Source: Pinus tabuliformis (Eukaryota; Streptophyta; Pinopsida; Pinales; Pinaceae). Taken from it: 64,000 bases of DNA. How positions within the stretch are numbered: the first letter of the stretch is position 1; each line of letters starts with the position of its first letter. The DNA is taken from NCBI GenBank assembly GCA_031772625.1, contig CM062814.1, forward strand, positions 821,508,757-821,572,756, read 5' to 3'. This document shows, one piece after another, positions 11,995 through 23,044 of the stretch. The notes below the pieces were generated by a model. It worked only from the letters and a program-made list of their open reading frames with translations, was not told the DNA's origin and did no database searches. Position numbers and translations under genes: made by a program.

Positions 11995-14362
11995 TGTTGG
12001 AAATAAGTTGGCATTTATGTCAACAAGTGTCATCTAGAGGCACAAGTGTCAAATAAATACCTCAGGGAGCAGGTTCTAGGCACACAAGAAGGGAAAAAGA
12101 TTAGAATCAATGAAATGGATTTGGAGAAAATTATGGACTAGGATATCATCTCAGTTGTAGATGGAAACCACTTAGGTGGATAGAGTTATGAAATAGATTT
12201 CCAATGGTATGTGGAAGCTCGAAAATGGCTTCTTGGATCGTGAGATAAAGCCAGTCAAAGTTGGTGACCCCAAGTCAAACCTAGTAGAGTTAAAAGTGGT
12301 TGGATGAGAGTTTTGCGCCTAGCCAAAGTTGGATTAAATTCCAAACTCGGCGGAAAGGATGAAAAATCCTCTACACAAAGCTCTAGGTAGACATGGTCAA
12401 TATGTTAGTAGTGGGAAGCATGTCCATTGACTAGAGGAGGAGCGAGATGACACCATCCTGACGATGATACCCCAGCGGGAGCACCTTAGAGGATTCATAT
12501 ATAATACATATGTAAAGTGTTGAGATGAAATAGCATGGATGGATCCCACCCCATTGTGATAGCTCAGAGGTATCACCCCAAAGAAATTCTTTTAGCACAC
12601 AAAGGAATGGGAGGAAATCACCAGGCCACATGGTGGCTTTCCGATAGTACTTGAGACAGCCCTCCAAACAGTCTTGGTGATCACGAGAGGAGGTTTACCG
12701 CATAGTAAATTGCATAGATCAATGATGGAGATCCACCTCGGGGTCGCCCCTCCTGAAATCACAATCTGCTCAGGATTGGTGTTGAGGTCAGTTTTTAGGA
12801 ATCTGGTGGTTCTTTATTTTAACAAAGAAATTTGTTGCAGAATAGGCGTCCAAGACCCTTCCTCTCTCCTTTGACAGAGGATAGGTGGAACCATACAATT
12901 GGCTCAGACAAAAAAGTGGTAACATTAGCATGAACACGTGATGTAAAAATTCATGATTTTCGGGCACTAGAATGGCCCTTTTCCGGGTGACACTTGTCAC
13001 CACTCACAGGGTGACATGTGGTATGTGTGATGTCATTATGAAAACAACCTCGAGCTATGACCTAGATGGTCAATAAAAATGCATAAAGGGAAATCATTGG
13101 GAGGAATTTTCCAGAACATGGTGGTAGGTTGACAAAGGGACAACCAATCAGAGAGCTGTCGGGCAATCCCCACTAGGACAACTTATCCCGATGGATAGAC
13201 CTCGATGGGTTTACAAAGGCGCACATAAGTGGAAGTGCCAAGATGTTGGGGGCTACTTACTAAGCACCCACACTGGGTCACATGGAGTAGTTGGAGGAAT
13301 ATGGTTGTAGTATATAAAGAGAAGTGGAGGATCTTAAAGTAGCTAAGTGCTAGCTCCTGGTCACTCCGCGTAGCAGCAAGATCAAATGGTGCAAAGCCAT
13401 TTATACAAATGATTTGGCCTACGTAGTGATCAAAAGGGTTAAGCGCCCAATAGCCTCAAACCATGATCGTAGAGATTGGTTATGTGGTAGAAAAAAATAG
13501 GTAAATGGATGAGAAAAGGGGCTAAAACCAAAATTCGGAGGAACTATCAGTTTTGGTGGTGAAATTTGGTAGTTAAGACAAATTCACTGTAGATAAAAAT
13601 AGCAGACATACTGCTAAGTCCTGTAAAAATCCAAAATCACTAAAAAGTGAAAATAAACTCATCTCAACTGGTAGAAAAGGTTGGTTAAGGCAAGATAAGT
13701 TGGAGAACATTTCCAATAGACTAATATGAGTAGCATAAAGGAAAAAATAAGGAAGCATGCAACAATCAAAGAAAATAAAGATGCATGCCAAAACATCAAG
13801 CCAAAATTTGATAACAGTAGGCTTGATCAAGTAGGATGGATGGATTTTTTGAGAGATAAAGCTTCTGGTGCAAAAAGGTGTTGGCATGGTGAAATTATTT
13901 TCTGAAGTGGTGAATGAGATTTAATTTTTTTGAAAGCACAAGGCAATCATTGATCCTAGTATGAAAATGGATGAAAGATGGAACAATGAGTGTCTAAAGC
14001 AAGTTGTAGCTTGCTGATTAGGGGTTGGTTCTCCTTCTAGTGGGTGTTGGAGAATAATTGGGGTTGTAGCTCCATTTAGATGTAACTAAAAAATAAGGGA
14101 GTTGTAGCTTCCTGTTGGTTGAAGCTAGATAAAATGTAACAACAAGTTGTAGCTTTCCCTATGAATGAATTGAAGAGCAATTTTGAAAGTTACTTGTTCT
14201 TGTGTGTTCCATTGTGATTGTTGACATTAATCTATATTATGGTTATTTAAGTTATTGTTGAAGTATTTAATGATGTATAAAAAGTAAAAGAAAGTTTTAA
14301 TTTGGTAAAATTCCTACACTACTGATTCACCCACCCTCTCAGTATTGTCCTAGTTTCCAACA
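11995..14362 (+). repeat. 3' LTR of element B
   Basis: It begins TGTTGGAAATAAG and ends TTTCCAACA, 2368 bp. It pairs with 4329-6639. Confidence 0.9.
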
Positions 14363-15216
14363 GGTGTAAGCTCACAATGAAGGGCATCCCTACCACTCAT
14401 TCCAAGGTTTGTAACTACCAAAGACCCCATATTGTTGAGTTATAATGGAAACAAGGGCAGAATATATATACTCTCCTGCCATTCATATGATACATATGTT
14501 TTTCATATTAAATCTATAGATATAAGTGGACAACATGGATAGCATTTTGTAGTAATGCAAAGGAGAAACATTTTCAAAAGAAATCACCAAAGAGATTTGA
14601 AATTTCCCACGTTTCTTGGTAGAGAACAAAGAGATATCGTAGAGTTCTATTTTCCAAAGAATGGAGGATTTTTGGGGAACTTAAAAACTTTAAATAATGA
14701 TGAAACCTTGTTTCATAGATCAACATCATGATAATTACCAATATGGATTACAAATCCATTTTGGAATAAAAGGAGTTGGAATAGAATATGATCTTGACAT
14801 TGATGTTTCCTTCATAAGTAATTTGACATGATTAATAACCCTTTATTTTTATTTTTATAACATTACATCACGAATTTCCCAACAAGAAGAAAAAGTTGAA
14901 CCACTGAACTAGAGGTCTTAACTCTGTTACAATTAACTTGGTTTCAAGCTTGGTTCCAAATCTTATGTACTATGGCAATGCTGATAATCAATATTAATAT
15001 ACAAAGGCTTCTCCTCCTAATAGCCATACTGTTAATATCTTAAGATATGGTGACATCATTAGAAATAATATTCAAGTTGAAATTACATCAATTCCAATAT
15101 TGAGCATTTTGGCACATTATTTAGAAGTATCATCGAAGTTAATTTCAAAGAAAATGTTAGCATGATTATTTTTTGATGATGGAAGGTTACTTTTTGGTCT
15201 TATAAAACATTGCAAG
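14363..15216 (+). repeat. LTR copy 1 of element I, first segment
   Basis: Aligns with 32881-33710 (shared blocks CCTACCACTCATTCCAAGG, TATATACTCTCCTGCCATTC and GAATTTCCCAACAA). Its right end is the target site of element C. No gene is seen. Confidence 0.75.
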
Positions 15217-15729
15217 TGTAGGTTTTAACCCTGTACAGAGTTACCTGCAAACGAATTCTTAAAACAAAAAAATAAACAATGGCGAGAACATAAAACAAAT
15301 ATACACAGAGATTTTCCTCTGGATCCCAAAACCAGCGCTACCAGATTGATTTTTCATTATATTACTTTCCACATTACAATACATATATATACATTCTTAA
15401 GCATTTATAGACCCCAATCCATAACCCTGGATTAGAACATAACCATAGTTCATTTGACCGGATCTACAAAATACCATGGGAAGAAAACCATGTGCAAAAC
15501 CCATGCAAAAAACCATGGGTAGGTTCTCTCACCATCTGTAGGTCTACCCATATCTTATTGGATATATATATATATATATATATAGGGGTGTTGCCTCAAA
15601 CCCCATTCAGGGGGGCTACCGCCCCGATGTAAACCACTTGACAGGGGGGGTTTCCACCCCCTCACTATGCCCAAAACAACGTACAATGCCTGTAACTAGT
15701 CGTGGAAAGAATATAACTCACACCTAACT
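15217..15729 (-). repeat. 3' LTR of element C
   Basis: The outer end is TGTAGGTTTTAACC. It pairs with 19817-20318. It holds a TA microsatellite (about 15561-15582) and about 100 bp of G- and C-run sequence (15583-15665, GGGGGGCTACCGCCCC) absent from the other LTR. Just inside it, on the minus strand, AAGTGGGATA is a likely polypurine tract. Confidence 0.85.
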
Positions 15730-16055
15730 TATCCCACTTGTTTTCTTTCCAAATAGGGGGTCGAAGGAGAGTTTAGTCATTGGTCCATCCTTGTAACACC
15801 CATTGTTTCTCTACACAAAGAAAACTTCTCAGTTCTCACATACTTCGTCAATGCATTTGCAAAATTCTTCAATGTGTCGACCTTTACCAGCAACACCTTT
15901 TTTTACTCAACCATATCCCTCACAAAGTGATACTGAACATCATTGTGCTTTGTCTTTGAATGATAAGCAGGGTTCTTTGCTAAGAAAATTGCACATTGGC
16001 TATGATAGTCTATCCTTATGGCTCACTGTACCAATCCCATACTTGAACACAATCT

Positions 16056-16544
16056 CTACAGCCAAACTGCTTCTTTGCTTGCATGAGTGGCTGCCATGTA
16101 TTCATCCTCTATAGTTGAAAGAGCCACTACAAAATGTACCTTGCTCATCCAATTGACTGCTCCTTCAAATAGGTTAAACACATACCCACTTGTATATCTT
16201 CTCCAATGTAGATCGCCAACCCATTTTGCATCAACAAAGTTGTGGATGTCCAAAACTCTATCTAATCCTAGCCTTCCTTTGTAGCATAGACCATAATGAC
16301 TAGTGCCACGCAAATACCTAAAAACCCACTTCATTGTTGTCCAATGATCTTTCCTTGGTTTTGACAGAAACCTACTCAATAAGCCCACTACATGTGCAAT
16401 ATATGGTCTAGTACAGACCATTGCATACATTAGGCTACCAACTGCACTCACATATGGAACACGGAACATGTCCTCTTCCACTTCTTGTATCTTGGGACAT
16501 TGTTCAACAGATAAATTTACACCTACAAGAATAGGAGCCTTCAC
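16056..16544 (-). pseudogene. RNase H remains of element C
   Basis: VPYVSAVGSLMYAMVCTRP, RYLRGTSHYGLCYKG, VDAKWVGDLHWRRYTSGYVF and ALSTIEDEYMAATHASKEA are the conserved blocks of the Ty1 pol C-terminus, including the RNase H D and E positions. Confidence 0.88.
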
Positions 16545-16556
16545 TAATTTACCATC

Positions 16557-17126
16557 CTACATATTAAACCTCTCTAATATTGTCTCAACATACTTCCTTT
16601 GGTTTAACCAGAGCTTCCTCTTTTCCCAATCTTGTTTAATTTCCATGCTCAAAATATAGTTTTCAGCACCAAGATCCTTCATGTCGAATTTGGAGGATAA
16701 TTGGGTCTTCAAATCCTGGATAATTTCTTTGTCATTTCCAATCAACAACATATCATCTAAATACAAGACCAAATAAATAACATGATCACCAATTAATTTA
16801 AAATATACACAATGATCCTCTTTGCTTCTTATGAAGCCAAGTCCCCCTATGTATGTATTAACTTTATGATACCACATCCTTGGTGTTTGTTTTAACCAAT
16901 ATAGATACTTTTTTAACCTGCATACTAGTTCTTTCTTACCCTTCACTGCAAACCCTTCTGGTTGCTTCATGTAGATCTCTTCTTCCATATCCTCATGAAT
17001 AAATATTGTCTTCACATCCTTTTGTTCTACCTCAAAATCAAAAGTAGCAACACCTAACAAAAGTAATCTAATAGAATCTAACTTAGCAGCATGAGAAAAA
17101 TTATCAACGAAATCAATTCCTGACAC
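16557..17126 (-). pseudogene. Reverse transcriptase remains of element C
   Basis: EVEQKDVKTIFIHEDMEEEI, YMKQPEGFAVKGK, LKKYLYWLKQTPRMWYHKV and LYLDDMLLIGND (catalytic YLDD) mark the copia RT fingers and palm. The stretch continues to the RNase H piece at 16544. Confidence 0.9.
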
Positions 17127-17204
17127 CTAGGAATAACATTTTGCTACCAACTGAGCTTTGTATTTCTTCACCTTGCCTTCTGCATTCATCTTCTTCTTAA
17201 ACAC

Positions 17205-18351
17205 TCATTTTCTACCAATGGGTTTCCTTCTAGCCAACAACTCCACCAGATCCCAAGCCTCATTTTTTTCCAAAGATGCCATTTCATCAACCATTACCTC
17301 TTTCCAGAGTTTGCCATCCTCTGAATCCACTACCTCCCTGAAAATTCTGGTATCATCATCACTAATAGATAAATAAAAATTTGAATAGAATGTAGATGGA
17401 CTATACCTCTCTGATTTCCTTCTCTCTTGAATTGATCTTCTCAAAACTAGATTTTGTGGCTCTTCCTCTTCTGATTCTTGTTTTGTTGTAGAGTCTGATT
17501 CTTCCTCCTTTAGTTCAAACTCTATCTTTTTAGGTTCCTTTGGTAAGAATTCTTGTTTAATAACATCCTTCACCTCTCTAAACACCACATCTCGGTTGTA
17601 CACAACCTTCCTTGTTTCTGGGTTCCAAATCTTATAACCTTTTAAACCATCCTTATATCCAATCAAAATGCACCTTTCATATTTAATATACAACTTGGTT
17701 ATTTTCTCCTTTAAAACATGTACTAAATACCCTCATATGTGAAGGAGAGGGTTTCTTACAAGTCCCTAACTCATGTGGAGTCTTATCCTCCAACGTCAAT
17801 GAAGCTGATATGTTAACTAGGTAACATGCAATATTCACTACCTCTGCCCATAATTCTTGCCTTGATCCAGTGCCACTAAGCATGCTTCTTGCCTTTTCCA
17901 TCAACGTCCTATTCATTCTTTCTTCAACTCTATTTTGTTGAGGTGTGTATGGAGTAATATTTTTCCTTGCTATACCACACTTCTTACAAAACTCTTCAAA
18001 TTCATTCTTGCAAAACTCTCCACCATTATCTATCCTCAACACCTTAACCTTCTTCTGTGTCTAATTTTCCACCGGAGCGTTAAATTCTTTAAACCTGTCA
18101 AAGAATATAGATTTATTCTTGAGGAAATATATCCATGTATTCCTCGAGAATTCATCTATAAATGAGACATAGTAAACATAATTACCCAATGATGTGACCG
18201 ACACATGTCCAAAAACATCACTGTGCACAAGCTCTAATATCGCTTTCGCCCTCTTAGAACTTGAGGGGAAACTCACCCAATTCTTCTTCCCATATAAAAA
18301 ATATTCACAAAAATTGAAATCTAGAGAAGAATTAGACATACCTTCTACCAT
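17205..18351 (-). pseudogene. Integrase remains of element C
   Basis: Upstream part (18061-18351): LELVHSDVFGHVSVTSLG and YVSFIDEFSRNTWIYFLKNK. Middle (17683-18042): LRIDNGGEFCKNEFEEFCKK and NRTLMEKARSMLSG. Downstream part (17205-17693): GYKDGLKGYKIWNPETRKVV and an acidic linker towards RT. These follow the integrase core and C-terminal order of plant Ty1 elements. Broken. Confidence 0.87.
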
Positions 18352-18369
18352 AACATTACCATGTAGTAT

Positions 18370-18993
18370 TCAAAGGCCCTTCTCTCCAACATGTCCAAGC
18401 CTTTGATGCCATAACATGGTATTTTCTCCAGAGACCACTAGACTTTTTGCTCCAATTTTAGGAACCACATAATTTTTGCACCCATAAATAACAATGCTAC
18501 CTAGAAGCTTGTACAAAGTTCCAATCCAAACTCCCTGCATAAATACTAGTGATCCTTGAACCATCTTGCAGATATCTTTCTTGAACACTATTTTTACACC
18601 CACATCATCCATCTTGCTTACAGAAACTAGATTTCTGGCCAATGCAGAAATATGCAGAACACCAGGAAGTGTTCTAATCCTTCCACCTTGCAACTTCAAC
18701 TTGAATTTTCCATGTCTGATGATTATGGCCTTCTTGTCATCCCCTAGGAAGACATCACCACCATCATATTTCTTGTACTCACAGAACCCCTCCATATGGG
18801 GAGTAAAGTGAAAGGATGCACCTGAGTCAATCAACCATGCCTCATGATATACATGCGTACTTGAAGAAGAATCCAAGTAAACATCCCCACCTTCATCTAA
18901 GGTGGTTTTTACCTTTGTAGAAGGAGCATCATCAGATCCCTTTCTCGGGAGCTTTATATTTACAATCTTTTTTGTAGTGCCCTTCTTTTCCAC
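18370..18993 (-). pseudogene. Protease and pre-integrase remains of element C
   Basis: AWLIDSGASFHFTPHMEGF carries the aspartic protease motif DSGA. LARNLVSVSKMDDVGVKIVF and LWHQRLGHVGEKGL are the pre-integrase block. Confidence 0.88.
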
Positions 18994-19700
18994 ATTTCCA
19001 ACATACCTTTATAGGTTTTCCAAGATATTTATATCTCCCTCTAGATTTATATCTCCCACTCGAGGACTTATTTTTGTTTCTGTTCTGAGACCATCCTCTT
19101 ATTGACAAGGCACCTCCATTTTGGCTCTCCATATTTTTCCATCTCATCTCCTTTGACAACAAGGATGAGACTATTTCATCAAAATTCAATGTATTTGTAT
19201 TGCTACCTATAGAGACAACTAGAATATTCCACAAATTTGGAAGAGAAAATAACAAACTAATGCACTTATCTTCATCTGAAATTTTTGTATCAACAGATAA
19301 AAGTTGGCTTACCACAGTATTAAACATGTTCAGATGCTCAATTACCAGGTATCCGTCCTTCATCCCCAGGTTATACAACCTTTTCCATAGGAATAGCTTT
19401 TTCACGAGAGACTTAGATTAGTAAAAAATCCCTAACTTGTCCCACAAAGCCTTCATCGTAGCTTCCCCTGATACATTCAACAAAACTGAATCTGAGATAT
19501 ACAATCGTATTGTGCTCTTTTCCTTCTAATCCAACTTTTCCCAATCTTTTGCTAACATTTCCATTGGTTTAATACCCATATTTACTGTGATCCATTGATC
19601 TTTATCCACCAACAGATCCTCCATATTGAGCTTCCATGACTCAAAACTTTGTCCATTGAATTTATCAATCTCTATCTTTCCAATGTTTTCCATCTTCTTT
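18932..19700 (-). pseudogene. Gag remains of element C
   Basis: On the minus strand: LVIEHLNMFNTVVSQLLSVD and ISLLFSLPNLWNILVVSIGS (retrotran_gag/UBN2 blocks), a basic stretch, and a zinc knuckle CWKCGKEGHYKKDC near 18974-19015. The N-terminal part lies towards 19700. Broken. Confidence 0.82.
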
Positions 19701-19800
19701 CACCACAAGAATTGATCCTACAGATATCCCACTATAACATGGTCTACAACATGCCCGAGCAAAACCCCTTAGTAGCAAAGGCGTCCCTTTGAAGCTGAAA

Positions 19801-19815
19801 CTAATTCGATACCAA
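19801..19815 (-). promoter_or_regulatory. Primer-binding site of element C
   Basis: On the minus strand TTTGGTATCGAATTAG follows the 5' LTR end CCTACA. It is a diverged form of the initiator-methionine site TGGTATCAGAGC. Confidence 0.7.
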
Positions 19816-19816
19816 A

Positions 19817-19975
19817 TGTAGGTTTTAGCCCTATACATAAATTACCTGCAAAAAAATTCTTAAAACATAAAAATAAATAATGATGAGAACATTAAACAAA
19901 TATAGAAAGATATTTCCCCATAGATCCAAAAACCGAGACTACTAGATTGATTTTTCATTATATTCCTTTTAATGT

Positions 19976-20050
<75 letters not shown>

Positions 20051-20318
20051 GTTGAAGAATTCATAAACCCCAATCCATAACCTTGGATTAGAACATAACT
20101 GTAGTTCCCTTGACCGGATGTACAAAATACCTTGGGCAGAAAACCGTCATGCCAAAAACCATGTGCAAAACCCATGCACAAAATCATGGATAAATTCGCA
20201 TACCATTTGTGGGTCCGCATAAAAAAAACAACTTAGGTAATTCTATCGACCCTGTGCACCCAACACAATGTACACCACCTGAAGCTATTCGTGGAAAGAA
20301 TATAACACATACCCAACA
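19817..20318 (-). repeat. 5' LTR of element C
   Basis: Begins TGTAGG and ends CCCAACA on the plus strand. It includes an AT microsatellite of about 70 bp (19980-20047) that the other LTR lacks. Confidence 0.87.
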
Positions 20319-21139
20319 ACAAGGAGATCGAATTTTCTAGTATTGAATATGATTATCCAAACATTAATGAAACCCTTTCACCTGTCCTAAAAAAGCTAAA
20401 GTTCTCTGATGACCAAGAATGATGCTAATAAGGATCAATGCGAATACAATAAATTGTGAGCAAGATGTTTGTTTTGTTCCACTTTTCTAGTTATGCCCCA
20501 ATTCTATAGGTGTTGACACTCAAAGTGTCGATCACTAAGGCTGACATGCATGCTATTTGAGCAGGCAGAAATAATTTCTTGGAGTTGTGATCAAAATTGT
20601 TAAAGGAGACCAAAAGTTTAGTGTGACACCCAAATGCATGATTCAATTAAAATTTTGATTTAATATTTCATGTTCTATGTTTGATAGTGGAGCATAGTAG
20701 TGATTATAGTTATGACAAGTAGGCTTTAAAGCCTTCTAGCAACAGAGGTTGTATTTGAGGGTTGAATTTTAGGACATTACCAAAAGGATAGAAGATTGAA
20801 CTATGAAAATGATTCAACATGATTCTAAGTCACTTGGGTCCTCTCCATAGGTTTTTTCCAACTTTTTTGCATATTATCATTTCCCTGAATTTTGGTATGA
20901 TATTACAACTACAAAAATAACTATCCAGGATGATCTCTTTCTTCTATGTTCATTTTTACGATCTTTGGAATGACACTTCAATCGTCATGTTAATTAATGG
21001 AATTCATTATCTATTAGAACCAATGAAGAGTGACATAAACTTGTTTTGGACATTATTAATTTCATGAGACAATATTAGTTATAGTCTGCTTAATGTTATG
21101 ATGAGATCCTCTCATCTTGGTCATTTGGGTGCACATTCT
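20319..21139 (+). repeat. LTR copy 1 of element I, middle segment
   Basis: Aligns with about 33710-34490 (shared CCCCAATTCTATAGGTGTTG, GGAATGACACTTCAATC and ATTAATTTCATGAGACAAT). About 330 bp at 20540-20870 has no counterpart there, and about 270 bp at 33770-34040 has none here. It ends in ATTCT, the target duplication of element D. No gene is seen. Confidence 0.75.
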
Positions 21140-22689
21140 TGTTGGAAATAATACTGAGAGGGGGGGTGAATCAATATTATCAAGTTCTTTTAATAAATCT
21201 TCCTTATTTATACTTTGAATTATTTTTGCATGTAAGTACCATAAAATAATGAGCATGAACAAAGAAAACAGATAGTCACACCAAAGAACACCAGATGTAA
21301 GGTGGAAACCCAATGTGGGTGAAAACCACCTGCTGCAATATGTATCTATCTTCTTTCAAATTAGAAACTCCTTTTACAATGGTTTTGTACTGGTGCAGTC
21401 CTTTACCAGTACGCAGGCTATAACCTGCAGAGAGCTACAACTCTCTCTCGTTTTCCAGTCTCTCCTGGAAGGGAGCTACAACCCCCTACTTCTTTTCTTT
21501 CAAGGATCACTTTTCATAAATTTTCAAACTAGATCCATAAACATCAAGAGATCATCAAGTACAAGTAAATCACCCAGTCAACTGCAGTAACCAGATCAAC
21601 AATAACAGTAAACTAAACCCAGAACACCTTATCAACAGAGAAAAGTCAGCCAACAAAATATCTTAAGACAGATACGCAGTTTTTCTTTCTCTGGCCTGCG
21701 AGTGTACGCACTTCACCTTCTGCACCTCTGCGTATACCCGCAGAGACCCTTCTGCCGCACCGTGTACCCACGCACTGTTTCTTTAATCACTCTGCGTACT
21801 GTTACTGTAGGTACGCACCCACAGATACTATCGCGCCGCGTACTGCTACTATAGCCACGCACCCACAGATGCTATCGCGCCGCGTACCCACGCACCTGCG
21901 GCTTCTGAAGCGCCGCGTACTTTCCCTGTGCCCACGCACCTGAACCTCTATCGCGTTGCGTACCCACGCACTGCGCCTTCTTCTGCTCTGCGTACCCACG
22001 CACTGCGCTTTCTTCCGCTCTACGTACCCACGCACTTGCACTGTTAATCACCTGCGTACCTCTGGTTAGGGCCGAAATTGGCAGTCCACCAGTGTGCTAT
22101 AGATCGTCAGATGCCCAGATCTGTTCATGCGCTCGAGAGATCACCCTTCACAGATTCGTTTTCAACTTCACTTTTATATAGATCAAGCTTTTAAAACAAT
22201 AACCCAATATTTCAGATCTTAAGATATTCAATTTTGCAAAGATACTTAGCCAAGTGATCTCCTTTGCTTTATATAGGCAAGCTCCTCCTAAAATCATGGA
22301 TCAATACCATAGATAACCAATACAAGGGGTCCAAAGACATGGGGCTCAATAATAATAATAATATAAAACAATACCACGGGCCAAAACCATAGAATCAAGA
22401 ATTGGCAGGCTAAATACCACGAGCCAAACATAGGAAACCCCACGTGAACGCGCTTCTCTGCCTTGAAGTAAGTGAACTCGGGGTACGCATCTTCTGAACG
22501 GGTGACCTGCGTGTCTGGTCGCAGTCCCTTCATGTTGTACCTGTGTGTACGCACCTTTTTAACTATTCTCCTGCGTACCTCTTGATTTTCAACATTTTGA
22601 GAGCCTGATCAGAGCATTTCCACTTGAGGGTGTTGCCATCAAGTACAACATCTGTAACATAGAGCCATACCAGAATCATAATGCCAACA
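21140..22689 (-). repeat. 3' LTR of element D
   Basis: TGTTGGAAATAATACTGAG to CCAACA on the plus strand. On the minus strand a TATATAAAG box lies near 22267-22277, upstream of the CpG-rich block (21690-22070). That block would therefore sit in the transcribed part of the LTR. Confidence 0.93.
21690..22070 (-). repeat. CpG-rich palindromic repeat cluster in D's 3' LTR
   Basis: GCGTACCCACGCAC or close variants recur at about 21764, 21887, 21957, 21987 and 22021, with TACGCACCCACAGA variants between. The core TGCGTACCCACGCA has complementary arms (TGCGT/ACGCA). The block is GC- and CpG-rich in an AT-rich surrounding. The other LTR repeats it at 28500-28880. Confidence 0.85.
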
Positions 22690-23044
22690 ATCTCCCCATT
22701 TGGACTTGATGGCAACCTCAAAATCTTCAATGTCATTCTCCCCCTTTGACATCAAGGGCAAAGGGTTATGCTCCCCCTAAGAACATGCTCCCCCTGACTA
22801 TAAACCAGATCTGCAAATAAGAACCATAAGCCACCAAAACACCATAAATGACCATGAAAGAGATAGAGACATATTGCAGCAATATTCAGACCAGCATACA
22901 TGATGTACTTCCTCCATAATGCCAACAATGCATTATATGCTCCCCCTGAACCTGTGCCATTCGATCTTCAACCAATCCGCAACCCAGAAAATGTACGTAT
23001 ATACCCCAAATGAACCTTGCGTACAACCAACCATCAGAAGAGAT
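22690..23044 (-). promoter_or_regulatory. 3' non-coding region of D with five polypurine-tract-like motifs
   Basis: The complement of AGGGGGAG-like tracts lies at about 22692 (next to the LTR), 22738, 22771, 22788 and 22940. The one next to the LTR is the likely plus-strand primer. Multiple copies are a known Sirevirus trait. Confidence 0.75.

Larger units (their letters stand above)
4329..14362 (+). mobile_element. Element B: Ty1/copia, Sirevirus-like, old and broken
   Basis: About 10.0 kb with long LTRs (about 2.3 kb each). The order is gag, protease, integrase, RT, RNase H, which defines Ty1/copia. The gag closely resembles that of element D, and several polypurine-tract-like AGGGGGAG/AGGGGGG motifs lie upstream of the 3' LTR, a known habit of Sireviruses. 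The LTRs differ by roughly 20% by eye, so the insertion is old. Coding regions carry more than ten breaks. No matching target duplication is visible; the head-to-head junction with J at 4328/4329 may explain this. Confidence 0.88.
15217..20318 (-). mobile_element. Element C: Ty1/copia (Tork-like), minus strand, old and broken
   Basis: 5.1 kb with LTRs of about 0.5 kb at 15217-15729 and 19817-20318. The domain order on the minus strand is gag, protease, integrase, RT, RNase H. Flanking GCAAG (left) and ACAAG (right) fit a 5 bp target duplication with one mismatch, and element I's second LTR shows the empty site. The LTRs differ by roughly 15-20% by eye. About eight or more breaks. Tork/Tnt1-like is inferred from the RT block KLDSIRLLLLGVATFDFEVE. 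Confidence 0.88.

Noticed and set aside
14875-14889. TGTTGGGAAATTC on the minus strand at 14889 and again at 33375, looking like an LTR start
   Set aside because: Both lie at matching places inside the two copies of I's long LTR, and no second end, primer site or coding region on the minus strand supports a separate element.
19975-20220. Open frame ending in a long tyrosine/isoleucine run
   Set aside because: Product of the AT microsatellite in the LTR of C.
21802-22041. Open frame rich in arginine and valine in the LTR of D (and its twin at 28617-28856)
   Set aside because: It is only the CpG-rich repeat cluster read in one frame; no start context, domain or conservation beyond the LTR copy.
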